Below are positions 7,798 to 18,743 of a DNA stretch of 64,000 nt, piece by piece. Source of the DNA: Bacillus ectoiniformans (lineage in GTDB: Bacteria; Bacillota; Bacilli; Bacillales; Domibacillaceae); NCBI RefSeq assembly GCF_016908875.1, contig NZ_JAFBES010000005.1:180313-244312 (forward strand), in the 5' to 3' direction. A program made the position numbers and the translations under genes. The notes under the pieces are model-generated. The model had not been told where the DNA came from. It made no database searches and was given only the letters and a program-made list of their open reading frames with translations. The stretch's first letter is position 1, and the number at the start of each line of letters is the position of its first letter.

Positions 7798-8550
7798 ATG
7801 CTCACAGAGGAAAGACATTTAATTATTTTGCAGCTGTTGAAAGAAAAAGAAATTGTCAAAATTCAAGAGATAGCTGAAGCGACTAATTCGTCTGAGTCAA
7901 CGATCAGACGGGATTTAAGCCAGCTTGAATTAGAAAAAAAATTAAAACGAGTGCATGGCGGTGCTGCCTCTGTTTCTCAAAAGCGAAATGAGCTAAGTAT
8001 GATGGAAAAATCGGCTCGGTTTTTAAATGAGAAAAAAAGAATTGCCAAATACGCGGCAAGTCTGATCCAAGATGGCGACTGCATTTATCTAGATGCAGGC
8101 ACCACGACATTAGAGATTATTCCTTTTATAAAAGCAAATGATGTAACCGTTGTCACCAATGGATTAACAAATGTGGAATCATTATTATCACGGGGGATTC
8201 AGACTTATATGACAGGCGGAATGCTTAAGCCAAAAACGAAGGCGTTCATTGGCCGGGGCGCATGGCTTGGTCTCCAGCAATATAATTTCGACAAATGCTT
8301 CATAGGGGTCAACGGCATTCATTATGAATCTGGGCTGACAACGCCAGATCCGGAAGAAGCATTTATAAAGAAACAAGCGATTACGCAGTCTCAGGAAGTA
8401 TTTATTGTGGCTGACAGCTCTAAATTTAATCAAAGCACGTTCGCATATATTGCGAGCTTAAAGTCAGGAACAATATTGACGGACGAGGTAGATTCGGAAT
8501 TACTTACAGTCTATCAAGATCAAACAACAATAAAGGTAGTGAATCCATGA
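7798..8550 (+). CDS. fruR: DeoR-family fructose operon repressor
   Basis: A 250-residue regulator. The N-terminal DeoR helix-turn-helix (MLTEERHLIILQLL...NSSESTIRRDLSQLE) carries the RVHGGA motif near residue 55. A sugar-phosphate-sensing domain follows, with DAGTTT (around residue 100), TNGL and TGG motifs. Upstream in-frame ATGs at 7729 and 7789 are either inside the promoter or too close to the ribosome binding site TTGAGGAG, so 7798 is the start. This also gives the length of B. subtilis FruR. It is known to repress fruRKA until fructose 1-phosphate accumulates. The stop overlaps the fruK start (ATGA), a sign of coupled translation. Confidence 0.93.
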   Translation: MLTEERHLIILQLLKEKEIVKIQEIAEATNSSESTIRRDLSQLELEKKLKRVHGGAASVSQKRNELSMMEKSARFLNEKKRIAKYAASLIQDGDCIYLDAGTTTLEIIPFIKANDVTVVTNGLTNVESLLSRGIQTYMTGGMLKPKTKAFIGRGAWLGLQQYNFDKCFIGVNGIHYESGLTTPDPEEAFIKKQAITQSQEVFIVADSSKFNQSTFAYIASLKSGTILTDEVDSELLTVYQDQTTIKVVNP

Positions 8551-9470
8551 TTTATACATGTACATTGAACCCTTCTGTTGACTATATCGTCAAAGTAGAA
8601 GATTTCCAGCTTGGCAGCTTAAACCGTTCTTCAGAAACGCACTTTTATGCGGGAGGCAAGGGGATCAATGTTTCGCGGGTTTTAAACCGGCTTGGCGTTG
8701 AGAATACGGCACTTGGCTTTGCAGGCGGCTTTACTGGAAGCTTTATCAAAGAGGCGCTGGATCAAGAAGGTGTTACACACGATTTCTCACCCATACAAAA
8801 CGAGACACGAATCAATGTAAAAATGAAAACGGATGCAGAAACGGAAATCAATAGTGAGGGTCCAGCCATTACTGAGGGAGAAGCGGAACAGCTGGTGCAA
8901 AAAGTGGCTCAGTTACACGAGAATGATGTATTAATTCTAGCAGGCAGCATTCCTCCTTCTCTTCCGAAAGACTACTATGCCTCTTTAATGAAAACAGCGA
9001 AAGATAGAGGGTGCAAAGTAGTGCTCGACACAAGCGGCGAGGCGCTGAAAGAATTATTGCCTTACAAGCCTTTTGTGATTAAGCCTAATCATCATGAACT
9101 GGGAGAACTGTTTCAAACCGAAGTAACGACTGTAGAGAAAGCGGTTGAACTTGGAAAAAGGCTGGTTGCCGATGGGATTGAGCATGTGCTCGTTTCAATG
9201 GCAGGTGAAGGCGCTTTATATTTGAACGCTCAATCGGTTCTGCATGCTGTTCCTCCAAAAGGAAAAGTAAAAAACTCAGTGGGGGCAGGAGATTCGATGG
9301 TGGCGGGCTTTGTCAGTCAATTGGCCAAGAACGCACCGGTAGAGACAGCTTTTTTATTTAGTCTAGCTGCAGGAAGTGCCACGGCTTTTTTAGATGATTT
9401 ATGCACGAAGGAAAAGGTAGAAGAGTTGCTTCAGGATGTGCAAGTGACGATCTTAGAACAGGGGGAATAA
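8547..9470 (+). CDS. fruK: 1-phosphofructokinase
   Basis: A 307-residue PfkB-family sugar kinase that phosphorylates fructose 1-phosphate to fructose 1,6-bisphosphate, linking the fructose PTS to glycolysis. The first PfkB signature GGKGINVSRVL lies near residue 37. The second signature, with the anion hole and catalytic aspartate, GAGDSMVAGF, lies near residue 247. TLNPSVDY at the N-terminus is typical of the tagatose-6-P/fructose-1-P kinase branch. It is translationally coupled to fruR upstream and lies two bases before the fruA start. Confidence 0.95.
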   Translation: MIYTCTLNPSVDYIVKVEDFQLGSLNRSSETHFYAGGKGINVSRVLNRLGVENTALGFAGGFTGSFIKEALDQEGVTHDFSPIQNETRINVKMKTDAETEINSEGPAITEGEAEQLVQKVAQLHENDVLILAGSIPPSLPKDYYASLMKTAKDRGCKVVLDTSGEALKELLPYKPFVIKPNHHELGELFQTEVTTVEKAVELGKRLVADGIEHVLVSMAGEGALYLNAQSVLHAVPPKGKVKNSVGAGDSMVAGFVSQLAKNAPVETAFLFSLAAGSATAFLDDLCTKEKVEELLQDVQVTILEQGE

Positions 9471-9472
9471 GC

Positions 9473-11341
9473 TTGAAAATTACTGATTTGTTGAAAAGAG
9501 ACACGATGATTATTGATTTGCAGTCAACGGACAAAGAATCGGTTATTAATGAATTAGTCAGCAAATTGGCCAAGGCCGGGCGCTTGGATGATGAGCAAGC
9601 ATATAAAGAAGCGATCTTGGCGAGAGAAGCCCAGAGCACAACGGGAATCGGCGAAGGAATTGCGATTCCACATGCCAAAACAGCTGCCGTAAAAGAGCCG
9701 GCTATAGCGTTCGGCCGTTCCAAAGCAGGTATTGATTATGAAGCGCTTGATGGTCAGCCAAGTCATTTGTTCTTTATGATCGCTGCCCCTGAAGGAGCGA
9801 ACAATACCCATTTAGAAACGTTGTCCAGTCTATCCTCTTTTTTAATGAATCCTGATTTTCGCGCGAAATTGGATCAGGCAGAAAGCGAAGAAGAGATCCT
9901 CGCCGCTTTTGATGCAGAAGAAGGTGAAGAGGTGCAAGAGGAAGAGGCGGCGCCAGCAGGTAATCAGGCGAAAATTCTTGCTGTTACCGCCTGTCCAACC
10001 GGCATTGCTCATACGTATATGGCGGCAGATGCTTTGAAAGCGAAAGCGAAAGAAATGGATGTCAATCTTAAAGTGGAAACGAATGGTTCGAGCGGTGTGA
10101 AAAATGGACTGACAGCAGAGGATATAGCTGATGCGACCGCTATTATAGTCGCTGCGGATAAACAAGTCGATATGGAGCGGTTTAACGGCAAGCATGTGAT
10201 TCAAGTGCCGGTGGCTCAAGGAATACGAAACCCTCAAAAATTAATCGAACAGGCCATGAAACAAGACGCGCCCATTTATAAGAGTGACCGATCAGCTGGC
10301 GGAGAAGATAAAGCAGCTCCAGCAGAACGAAGCGGGTTTTATAAGCATTTAATGAGCGGTGTATCGAATATGCTTCCATTCGTAGTGGGCGGCGGAATTC
10401 TTATTGCTCTATCTTTCATTTTCGGCATCGAAGCGCATAAGCCGGATGATCCTTCCTATCATCCATTAGCGAAAGTATTAATGGATATTGGCGGCGGAAA
10501 TGCTTTCGCCTTAATGATTCCTGTTCTTGCTGGTTTTATTGCTATGAGTATTGCGGATCGTCCTGGTTTTGCACCGGGAATGGTCGGCGGGTTTATGGCG
10601 GCAAATGGCGGTGCTGGTTTTCTTGGCGGATTAATTGCCGGTTTCTTAGCCGGATATTTGGTGCTTGGATTGAAACGGGTGTTCAAAGGGCTGCCACAAT
10701 CGCTCGATGGCATTAAACCGGTTCTGCTTTATCCGCTATTTGGTATTTTATTAACGGGACTAATTATGATTTACATCGTCATGGATCCAGTGAAAGCCTT
10801 AAACGAATGGCTGACGGGCGTGTTAGGAGAGATGGGCAAAGGAAACTTGGTGCTGCTTGGACTGATCCTTGGCGGAATGATGGCGATCGACATGGGCGGT
10901 CCGATCAATAAAGCAGCCTTTACATTCGGCATTGCTATGATTGATGCAGGAAATTTCGCACCGCATGCTGCTATTATGGCTGGGGGAATGGTGCCTCCTT
11001 TAGGGTTGGCGCTTGCGACTACGTTATTTAAGAAGAAATTTACTCAGCAAGAACGAGATGCGGGAAAGACGTGCTATGTCATGGGAGCCTCTTTTATAAC
11101 AGAAGGAGCGATTCCATTTGCTGCAGCAGATCCGGGACGCGTGATTCCCTCTGTTGTAGCGGGGGCAGCGGTAGCCGGCGCGTTAACGATGATCTTTGGA
11201 ATTGGACTTCCTGCTCCTCATGGCGGTTTGTTCGTTTTCCCGATTGTGAACGGCAATCCACTTCTATACTTTCTTGCTGTAGCTGTCGGTGCAATTGTAA
11301 CCGCTGTTATGGTAGGCGTCTTAAAGAAGCCTGTGAAGTAA
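9473..11341 (+). CDS. fruA: PTS fructose transporter, fused IIA-IIB-IIC
   Basis: A 622-residue three-domain permease that takes up fructose as fructose 1-phosphate. IIA (about 1-145) has the phosphohistidine in GIAIPHAKT. A glutamate/alanine-rich linker leads to IIB (about 165-260) with the phosphocysteine in ACPTGIAHTYMAADAL. IIC (about 285-615) is membrane-embedded with GGMMAIDMGGPINKAAF. The start is the TTG at 9473, seven bases after AGGGGGAA. A longer ORF from 9401 overlaps fruK and is not real. The order fruR-fruK-fruA is the standard Bacillus operon. It ends at a clear terminator. Confidence 0.95.
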   Translation: MKITDLLKRDTMIIDLQSTDKESVINELVSKLAKAGRLDDEQAYKEAILAREAQSTTGIGEGIAIPHAKTAAVKEPAIAFGRSKAGIDYEALDGQPSHLFFMIAAPEGANNTHLETLSSLSSFLMNPDFRAKLDQAESEEEILAAFDAEEGEEVQEEEAAPAGNQAKILAVTACPTGIAHTYMAADALKAKAKEMDVNLKVETNGSSGVKNGLTAEDIADATAIIVAADKQVDMERFNGKHVIQVPVAQGIRNPQKLIEQAMKQDAPIYKSDRSAGGEDKAAPAERSGFYKHLMSGVSNMLPFVVGGGILIALSFIFGIEAHKPDDPSYHPLAKVLMDIGGGNAFALMIPVLAGFIAMSIADRPGFAPGMVGGFMAANGGAGFLGGLIAGFLAGYLVLGLKRVFKGLPQSLDGIKPVLLYPLFGILLTGLIMIYIVMDPVKALNEWLTGVLGEMGKGNLVLLGLILGGMMAIDMGGPINKAAFTFGIAMIDAGNFAPHAAIMAGGMVPPLGLALATTLFKKKFTQQERDAGKTCYVMGASFITEGAIPFAAADPGRVIPSVVAGAAVAGALTMIFGIGLPAPHGGLFVFPIVNGNPLLYFLAVAVGAIVTAVMVGVLKKPVK

Positions 11342-11355
11342 GATGAATGAAAGTC

Positions 11356-11391
11356 AAAAGGTCTTTGCGGTTTTCCGTGAAGACCTTTTTT
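11356..11391 (+). terminator. Terminator of the fructose operon
   Basis: AAAAGGTCTT ... AAGACCTTTTTT hairpin with a T-run, 15 bp after the fruA stop. Confidence 0.9.
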
Positions 11392-11433
11392 ATTTGGTTT
11401 GATGAGTCAGAAAAAAGTGCGCATTTGTATTTG

Positions 11434-11462
11434 TTTTCCCCACTCAGAAGGAATGGTATGAT
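11434..11462 (+). promoter_or_regulatory. Possible promoter of ruvAB
   Basis: A good -10 box TATGAT (11457-11462) with a weak -35 (TTTTCC) at 17-base spacing, 36 bp upstream of ruvA. Confidence 0.4.
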
Positions 11463-11497
11463 AAAATGGAGGTTAGTGTTTAAAGGAGAGAGAGCAT

Positions 11498-12109
11498 TTG
11501 TATGAGTATATAAAAGGCAGTGTAGAATTTGTAGGTCCTGAGTATGTCGTGATTGAAAACGGCGGCATTGGCTATCAAATTCTGACGCCTAATCCATTTG
11601 TGTTTTCAAAAAGTGAAAAACAGGTCATTACTATATATGTGTATCAGCATGTGCGAGAAGACATACTGGCATTATACGGGTTCGCTTACATTGAAGAAAA
11701 GCGGATGTTTGAAAAGCTGATCTCTGTGTCAGGGATTGGACCAAAGGGGGCTTTAGCTGTTTTAGCGAGCGGGGAACCCCAGCAGGTGATCACCGCGATT
11801 GAGCAGGAAGATGAAGGGTTCCTTACGAAGTTTCCTGGTGTCGGGAAAAAGACGGCACGCCAAATGATTCTTGATTTAAAAGGCAAGCTGCAGGATGTCG
11901 TGCCTGAGTATTTCCCGAACCTATTTAATGCAGAGGAAAGTGAAAAGAAAGCGTCCGTCACTGCGGAGCTTGATGAAGCCTTGCTTGCACTAGAAGCACT
12001 TGGCTATTCGGCAAGGGAGATCAAAAAAATTACGAACAAGCTAAAAGAGGAAGAAATGACAACAGATCAATATATCCGTAAAGGCCTGCAGCTGTTGTTG
12101 AAAGGCTGA
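11498..12109 (+). CDS. ruvA: Holliday junction branch migration protein RuvA
   Basis: A 203-residue protein. The N-terminal OB-fold contains ENGGIGYQI and [15 protein letters not shown]. Two helix-hairpin-helix motifs follow ([16 protein letters not shown] and [19 protein letters not shown]), then a flexible acidic linker and a C-terminal three-helix domain that contacts RuvB. RuvA tetramers hold the four-way junction while RuvB pumps DNA. The start is a TTG at 11498 with AAAGGAGAG in front; no in-frame ATG fits. ruvB follows 21 bp downstream. Confidence 0.96.
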   Translation: MYEYIKGSVEFVGPEYVVIENGGIGYQILTPNPFVFSKSEKQVITIYVYQHVREDILALYGFAYIEEKRMFEKLISVSGIGPKGALAVLASGEPQQVITAIEQEDEGFLTKFPGVGKKTARQMILDLKGKLQDVVPEYFPNLFNAEESEKKASVTAELDEALLALEALGYSAREIKKITNKLKEEEMTTDQYIRKGLQLLLKG

Positions 12110-12130
12110 TGTTAAGGGAGGGATCGTGCG

Positions 12131-13132
12131 ATGGAAGACCGGCTTGTATCTGGAAGTGCAGAGATGGAAGAAGTCTACGAAGAGCAATCGCTGCGCCCGC
12201 AAACGCTCAAGCAATATATTGGGCAGGATAAAGTCAAACATAATCTCGAAATTTTTATTGAAGCGGCCAGGCAGCGTGAAGAAACGCTCGACCATGTGCT
12301 GTTATACGGTCCTCCGGGTCTGGGTAAAACCACTCTTGCCGCCGTCATTGCCAACGAAATGGGCGTGCAGCTGAGAACGACAGCCGGTCCCGCGATTGAA
12401 CGGCCAGGAGACTTGGCAGCTGTACTGACGGCGCTTGAACCTGGGGATGTTCTGTTCATTGACGAAATTCACCGGCTGCCGCGTTCGATTGAAGAAGTGC
12501 TGTATCCGGCCATGGAGGATTATTGTCTCGATATCGTGATCGGCAAAGGCCCAAGTGCAAGGTCCGTCCGTTTAGACTTGCCGCCCTTTACGCTCATTGG
12601 CGCGACTACTAGAGCAGGCTCATTATCCGCCCCTCTTCGCGACCGTTTCGGCGTATTATCACGGCTTGAGTATTATAGTGAGGAACAGCTGAAGGAAGTC
12701 GTCATGCGAACAGCGGATATTTTCCAAACGGAAATTGCTCCTGAAGGCGCTGCAGAAATTGCCAGACGCTCAAGGGGAACACCGCGAATTGCCAACCGGC
12801 TGCTGAAGCGAGTCCGAGACTACGCTCAAGTTAGAGGTGACGGTATTATCACGCATGGTATAGCTGATGAAGCATTGGAACTTTTACAGGTCGACCGTAT
12901 GGGACTGGATCATATTGATCATAAACTGCTGAAGGCGATCATTGAACGATTCCGCGGAGGTCCTGTCGGCATTGAAACGATTGCCGCAAGCATTGGGGAA
13001 GAGGCCGTTACGATTGAAGATGTGTATGAGCCTTATCTTTTGCAAATTGGGTTTTTACAGCGAACGCCAAGAGGCCGCATTGTCAGTGATCTAGTCTATC
13101 GGCATTTTCAGATGGAGGTGCCGACAGAATGA
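12131..13132 (+). CDS. ruvB: Holliday junction branch migration helicase RuvB
   Basis: A 333-residue AAA+ motor with Walker [12 protein letters not shown] (about residues 60-70), Walker B FIDEIHR (about 112), sensor 1 region IGATTRAG, the arginine finger region APLRDRF, and the C-terminal winged helix (FLQRTPRGR). It drives branch migration with RuvA. The ribosome binding site AAGGGAGGGA precedes the ATG. The stop overlaps the next start (ATGA). Confidence 0.97.
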   Translation: MEDRLVSGSAEMEEVYEEQSLRPQTLKQYIGQDKVKHNLEIFIEAARQREETLDHVLLYGPPGLGKTTLAAVIANEMGVQLRTTAGPAIERPGDLAAVLTALEPGDVLFIDEIHRLPRSIEEVLYPAMEDYCLDIVIGKGPSARSVRLDLPPFTLIGATTRAGSLSAPLRDRFGVLSRLEYYSEEQLKEVVMRTADIFQTEIAPEGAAEIARRSRGTPRIANRLLKRVRDYAQVRGDGIITHGIADEALELLQVDRMGLDHIDHKLLKAIIERFRGGPVGIETIAASIGEEAVTIEDVYEPYLLQIGFLQRTPRGRIVSDLVYRHFQMEVPTE

Positions 13133-13335
13133 GCGGAATTGGCAAAACGCTGATGATGGTAGGTGTCATTATATTTGTCGTTGGACTCCTCATGCAATTT
13201 ATCAAAATTGGCAAGCTCCCCGGGGATATCTATATTAAAAAAGGCAATACCTCGTTTTATTTTCCGATTATGACATCGATTCTTTTAAGCGTCGTGTTAT
13301 CTTTGATCTTTTATCTAATCGGCAAATGGAAATAA
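13129..13335 (+). CDS. DUF2905 small membrane protein (YrzS-like)
   Basis: A 68-residue protein with two hydrophobic segments (about residues 5-25 and 44-64) joined by the conserved loop [22 protein letters not shown], which defines DUF2905. Function is unknown. It is translationally coupled to ruvB and sits before queA, the usual Bacillus position. Confidence 0.9.
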   Translation: MSGIGKTLMMVGVIIFVVGLLMQFIKIGKLPGDIYIKKGNTSFYFPIMTSILLSVVLSLIFYLIGKWK

Positions 13336-13359
13336 CATAGTGAAGTAAGGGTGAAGAAA

Positions 13360-14388
13360 GTGAAAGTAGAAGATTTTGATTTCGACCTGCCGGAAGAACT
13401 GATTGCACAGACTCCTTTAGAAGAACGTGCGACAAGCCGGCTAATGGTATTAAATAAAGAAAGCGGCAAAACTGCGCATTCCGTGTTCAAGAATATTACA
13501 GATTATCTTAAGCCTGGCGATTGTCTGGTGTTAAACGATACGCGCGTGCTCCCGGCAAGACTGTACGGTTTGAAAGCTGATACAGGCGCGAAAATTGAAG
13601 TGCTCTTGTTAAAACAGGAAGCGTCCGATCAATGGGAAACGCTCGTTAAACCGGCGAAAAGAATTAAGACCGGCAGTACGATTGAATTCGGGGACGGCCG
13701 CCTGAAAGCGGTTTGTGTCGGTGAAAAAGAACACGGTGGACGGATTCTTGAGTTTTCATATGACGGCATCTTTTATGAAGTGCTTGATGAACTGGGTGAA
13801 ATGCCGCTGCCTCCTTATATTAAAGAACAGCTCGAAGAAAAAGACCGTTATCAAACGGTGTTCGCGAAAGAACGCGGTTCTGCTGCGGCTCCGACAGCGG
13901 GCCTTCACTTTACGGAAGAGCTGCTTGAAGAAATACGAGAAATGGGTGTGCATATTGCCTTCATTACCTTGCATGTAGGGCTCGGCACATTCCGTCCGGT
14001 TTCAGTTGACAGCATTGAAGAACATGATATGCACGCTGAATTTTATCAAGTGACTGAAGGCACCGCGCGTTTAATTAACGAAGTGAAAGAAAAAGGCGGA
14101 CGCATCATTAGTGTCGGAACCACTTCCACGCGCACGCTTGAAACAGTTGCGCGAGATCATGGCGGGAAAATGGAAGCGGCGAGCGGCTGGACCGATATCT
14201 TTATTTATCCGGGGTTTACTTTCCAAGCGATTGATGGGATGATCACCAATTTCCATTTGCCGAAGTCGACATTGATTATGCTGATCAGTGCACTTGCCGG
14301 ACAAGAAAATGTGCTGAAGGCATATAAGGAAGCTGTAGATGAACGCTACCGCTTTTTCAGCTTTGGCGACGCTATGTTCATCTATTAA
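13360..14388 (+). CDS. queA: S-adenosylmethionine:tRNA ribosyltransferase-isomerase
   Basis: A 342-residue enzyme that transfers and isomerises the ribosyl part of SAM onto 7-aminomethyl-7-deazaguanine in tRNA, giving epoxyqueuosine. Diagnostic segments are [50 protein letters not shown] and [20 protein letters not shown] at 13351 is also in frame, but the GTG at 13360 has TAAGGGTG at proper spacing and gives exactly the B. subtilis length. tgt, the preceding step, follows 48 bp downstream. Confidence 0.95.
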   Translation: MKVEDFDFDLPEELIAQTPLEERATSRLMVLNKESGKTAHSVFKNITDYLKPGDCLVLNDTRVLPARLYGLKADTGAKIEVLLLKQEASDQWETLVKPAKRIKTGSTIEFGDGRLKAVCVGEKEHGGRILEFSYDGIFYEVLDELGEMPLPPYIKEQLEEKDRYQTVFAKERGSAAAPTAGLHFTEELLEEIREMGVHIAFITLHVGLGTFRPVSVDSIEEHDMHAEFYQVTEGTARLINEVKEKGGRIISVGTTSTRTLETVARDHGGKMEAASGWTDIFIYPGFTFQAIDGMITNFHLPKSTLIMLISALAGQENVLKAYKEAVDERYRFFSFGDAMFIY

Positions 14389-15576
<1,188 letters not shown>

Positions 15577-15609
15577 TTCCGGTTGCTTTAGAAAGGGGTG
15601 AAACAAACA

Positions 15610-15870
15610 ATGCAATCAATTTTGATGTTAGTATTGATGTTTGCTTTATTTTATTTCCTGCTGATCCGTCCGCAGCAAAAGCGTCAGAAAGCTGTAATGG
15701 AAATGCAAAATAATCTGCAAAAAGGCGACAAGATCGTAACTATTGGCGGTCTTCATGGCTTTATCGATGCGATCGAAGAAGGATCTGTCGTGATTAAATG
15801 CGGAGATGGCAGCCGTCTTACATACGATCGTTCAGCGGTTCGTGAAGTAGTGGAAAAGTCAGCGTTTTAA
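15610..15870 (+). CDS. yajC: Preprotein translocase accessory subunit YajC
   Basis: An 86-residue protein with one N-terminal membrane helix (LMLVLMFALFYFLLIRP), then the YajC signature QQKRQKAVMEMQNNLQKGDKIVTIGGLHG. A GTG at 15598 is in frame but overlaps the ribosome binding site AAAGGGGTGA, so I use the ATG at 15610. YajC associates with SecDF, whose gene lies 3.3 kb downstream. Confidence 0.93.
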   Translation: MQSILMLVLMFALFYFLLIRPQQKRQKAVMEMQNNLQKGDKIVTIGGLHGFIDAIEEGSVVIKCGDGSRLTYDRSAVREVVEKSAF

Positions 15871-15874
15871 TTCG

Positions 15875-15910
15875 AAAAAGGAACAGCCGGTAACTGGCTG
15901 TTCCTTTTTT
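15875..15910 (+). terminator. Bidirectional terminator after yajC
   Basis: AAAAAGGAACAGCC ... GGCTGTTCCTTTTTT hairpin lying between two convergent genes, with A-run and T-run on opposite sides. Confidence 0.9.
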
Positions 15911-15917
15911 GATGGAT

Positions 15918-16295
15918 TTATTGCTTGGTTCCTTTCGATAAATTCACGCCAAGCACGCCTCCCATCATCGCAGTGACGATGAAGCAAATGTGATAAACCA
16001 TTTGTTCCCACTTAAACAAAGAATCATAACCGAGAAATTGGTACAGTATAAGGATCAGGCTATAAAGAATCCCCGTTAATCCTCCGGTAATCCAGCCTTT
16101 TCTTCCAGACTTGCTTCCGGCAATCGCCCCTCCAATAAACAGAGAGAGAAACGAAGCTAAAGTAATGGCCATAGAGAGAGAAGATTCATTAAAAGAGCTG
16201 AATTTTAAGATAAGGGAAAAAAGCAAGCTGCACATAAAGGCTAAAGTAAATACGGCCATTGTTCCATACATGACGCTGTTTGAGAAAGACTTCAT
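15918..16295 (-). CDS. TIGR04086-type four-helix membrane protein (YrzE-like)
   Basis: A 125-residue protein with four hydrophobic segments and the glycine-rich motif IGGAIAGSKSGRKGWITGGLTG typical of the family. The function is unknown. The longer ORF begins at 16319, but AAGGAGGA lies just upstream of the ATG at 16295 on the minus strand, so the first eight codons are not translated. It converges on yajC, as in other Bacillus genomes. Confidence 0.8.
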   Translation of the reverse strand: MKSFSNSVMYGTMAVFTLAFMCSLLFSLILKFSSFNESSLSMAITLASFLSLFIGGAIAGSKSGRKGWITGGLTGILYSLILILYQFLGYDSLFKWEQMVYHICFIVTAMMGGVLGVNLSKGTKQ

Positions 16296-16391
16296 TAAAA
16301 TATCCTCCTTATTTTCCATTGTTTTTATTTCATGATTTTAAGATGCTGACTCATACTATATGTAAATCCCTTAACCATGAAAGGAGAAAAA

Positions 16392-17033
16392 ATGGTTTAT
16401 TGGACAATCGGATTTCGTGCGCTGTTTTTGTACATTGTCATTTTATTAGTATTCCGGCTGATGGGCCGAAGAGAGATCGGCGAGTTAAGTATTTTAGATT
16501 TAGTTGTATTCATTATGATCGGCGAAATGGCAGTTGTAGCCATAGAGCAGCCAGAGACCTCGCTCATGCAAGCTTTGTTTCCGATTCTTCTGTTAGTAGG
16601 GGTTCAGATTCTATTTGCCTATGCTTCATTAAAAAGTAAAAAGTTTCGTGAGATCATTGACGGCCGCCCCGAAATTATTATTAATAATGGCCAAATTGAT
16701 GAACAGGCCATGAGAAGGCAGCGATATAACTTTCATGATTTGCTCCTGCAGCTACGAGAAAAAGACATTCGGCATATAGATGATGTAGAATTTGCCATTT
16801 TAGAAACATCTGGGAGCCTGTCGATCTTAAAGAAAGATAAGAAAGAAAAAGGTTCGTTTACGCTGCCGCTCATTATTGATGGCGACATTCAGTATGAGCA
16901 TTTGAAAAAAATCCGCCAAACCGAAGAATGGCTGATGAGCAATTTAGCTGAGCGCGGCTACTTAGATCTCTCCGTTATTTCCTTTTGCAGCTTCCATAAT
17001 GGCACTTTCTTTATTGACGAGAATAATCATTGA
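16392..17033 (+). CDS. DUF421 membrane protein (YetF family)
   Basis: A 213-residue protein with three N-terminal membrane helices (about residues 8-80) carrying RLMGRREIGELSILDLVVFIMIGE, and a cytoplasmic alpha/beta domain with EIIINNGQIDEQAMRRQRYNFHDLLLQLREK. That layout defines the YetF/DUF421 family, whose members occur in spores and membranes and whose biochemical role is not settled. The ATG at 16392 follows AAAGGAG; an ATG at 16377 lies upstream of that site. Confidence 0.88.
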   Translation: MVYWTIGFRALFLYIVILLVFRLMGRREIGELSILDLVVFIMIGEMAVVAIEQPETSLMQALFPILLLVGVQILFAYASLKSKKFREIIDGRPEIIINNGQIDEQAMRRQRYNFHDLLLQLREKDIRHIDDVEFAILETSGSLSILKKDKKEKGSFTLPLIIDGDIQYEHLKKIRQTEEWLMSNLAERGYLDLSVISFCSFHNGTFFIDENNH

Positions 17034-17044
17034 GAGTGAATGCT

Positions 17045-18586
17045 TTACTTTACTTTCACAAAAGGGAGCCTCGTCAGATCAGATTTAGTAATCAGACCAA
17101 ACAGGATCGATAAAACAGAATAAATGATGGCTGTGATTCCTAGCCCTGCCACTAATGACTGAGCTGAATGCTGCCCGGACAAGAAAGATTGATTGATCCA
17201 ATGGCTGCCCATAAGAGTTAAGAACAAGACAACTAAGAACTTTCCATACTGGCGCATATCGACCGTCATTGAAATTGTTTTAAAGACGACCGCTAGATGG
17301 AGCAGGGTAACGAGCAAGATTCCGCAAGCCATTCCGAGTGCGGCCCCGTAGATGCCAAACTGCTGCTGCGAAGCGAAAGCAAAGATAACCGCAAGCTTGA
17401 CTGCCGCTCCAATCAAACTGTTAATCATGGCCGCATTGGCTAAATTCAGCGCCTGCAGGACAGCTTGAAGCGGTCCCTGATAATAATAAAATAAGAAAAA
17501 CGGGGCCATCAGCTGGATAAAGCGGGCGCCATTTTCGGAGTTATACATAAAGTACATTAAAGGTTCCGCATATAAATAAAGAAGCAGTACGGCCAGTCCC
17601 CCTGTCACAAGGCAAAAGCGGAGTGCTTCCTGCACCCGATGTTCTAATGTTTGATAATGCTTTTTCGTATAGGCCTCACTGATCGCCGGAACGAGAGAAG
17701 TGGATAAGGCCAAAGTGACAAAGGAGGGCAAAAACATAACTGGTAAAGCATAGCCGGTTAAAATCCCGTATTCCTTTGTAGCAACCGCGGCGGTGATGCC
17801 TGCGATGGCCAGACTCTGTGTCACAACAATGGGTTCAAAAAACCATGACAGCGAACCCACCATTCGGCTCCCTGTGGATGGCAGGGCGACTTCCATTAAT
17901 TCGCGAAAGGTTTCCTTCCCGGAATGGATGGATGTAAAAAACCGCCGGCGGATGCGAAATGTTTTACTGATCTTAAACATCATTAATAAATATACAAGCG
18001 AGGCTAATTCTCCTAAGGCAGTGGCAGCCATCGCTCCTGCTGCTGCATATTCTACCCCGTAAGGCAGAAATTTCTTGGCTAGTATATAAATAAGAAAGAT
18101 CCTGACTAGCTGTTCAATAATTTGTGAGACAGCGGCGGGCTTCATATTTTGCCTGCCTTGGAAATACCCCCTTAACACAGAGGAAATCGCTATGACCGGA
18201 ATGACGGGCGCAATCGCCACTAATGGATAATATGTGCGCGGATCGGTAAATAACACTTTTGATAAATAAGGAGCCATCCATATCAGGCAGGGAGTAAAGA
18301 TAAGTGACAAGCCGCCGGTAATGGCAAGAGAAACGGCGAGTATTCTTTTCATCTTCGCTGTATCACCAGAAGCATCGGCTGCCGCTATACTCCTTGAAAT
18401 GGCGACAGGCAATCCGAACTGCGTGATCGTGACAACTAAAATGAACGTTGGAAAAACCATCATAAATAGGCCGACGCCTTCTTCTCCTATGATCCTTGCT
18501 ACAACCATCCGATTGACAAAGCCGAGGATTTTTGTAATAAATATGGCTGCCATTAATATCATTGTGCCTTTTAAAAACTTCGACAT
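17045..18586 (-). CDS. spoVB: Stage V sporulation protein B, MOP-family flippase
   Basis: A 513-residue membrane protein of the polysaccharide/lipid II flippase (MATE/MVF-like) superfamily with about fourteen helices. The N-terminus MSKFLKGTMILMAAIFITKILGF and the arginine-rich MVVARIIGEEGVGLFMM are typical of SpoVB. It is needed for spore cortex synthesis in B. subtilis. The ORF can be extended to 18658, but GGGGGAAAG lies in front of the ATG at 18586, matching the expected length. It is convergent with the DUF421 gene and divergent from comN, the arrangement known in Bacillus. Confidence 0.92.
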   Translation of the reverse strand: MSKFLKGTMILMAAIFITKILGFVNRMVVARIIGEEGVGLFMMVFPTFILVVTITQFGLPVAISRSIAAADASGDTAKMKRILAVSLAITGGLSLIFTPCLIWMAPYLSKVLFTDPRTYYPLVAIAPVIPVIAISSVLRGYFQGRQNMKPAAVSQIIEQLVRIFLIYILAKKFLPYGVEYAAAGAMAATALGELASLVYLLMMFKISKTFRIRRRFFTSIHSGKETFRELMEVALPSTGSRMVGSLSWFFEPIVVTQSLAIAGITAAVATKEYGILTGYALPVMFLPSFVTLALSTSLVPAISEAYTKKHYQTLEHRVQEALRFCLVTGGLAVLLLYLYAEPLMYFMYNSENGARFIQLMAPFFLFYYYQGPLQAVLQALNLANAAMINSLIGAAVKLAVIFAFASQQQFGIYGAALGMACGILLVTLLHLAVVFKTISMTVDMRQYGKFLVVLFLTLMGSHWINQSFLSGQHSAQSLVAGLGITAIIYSVLSILFGLITKSDLTRLPFVKVK

Positions 18587-18743
18587 CTTTCCCCCTGCCT
18601 TCTCAAAAGTAATAATTTGCTTTACAATGATATATATGCCAGAAATGTGGGCAAGCATGACAGGTTAATCATTTCTTTTGCAGGTGAAGGTAAGAAGACT
18701 GCTGATTTAAAAGTAAATACAATAAAAAAGGGGATGGGGATTG

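Noticed and set aside
9842..10237. 131-codon ORF opposite fruA
   Set aside because: Antisense shadow of a well-supported gene, with no start signal or family resemblance.
16280..16639. 119-codon ORF overlapping the YetF-family gene
   Set aside because: Wrong frame relative to a clear DUF421 protein; composition is not protein-like.
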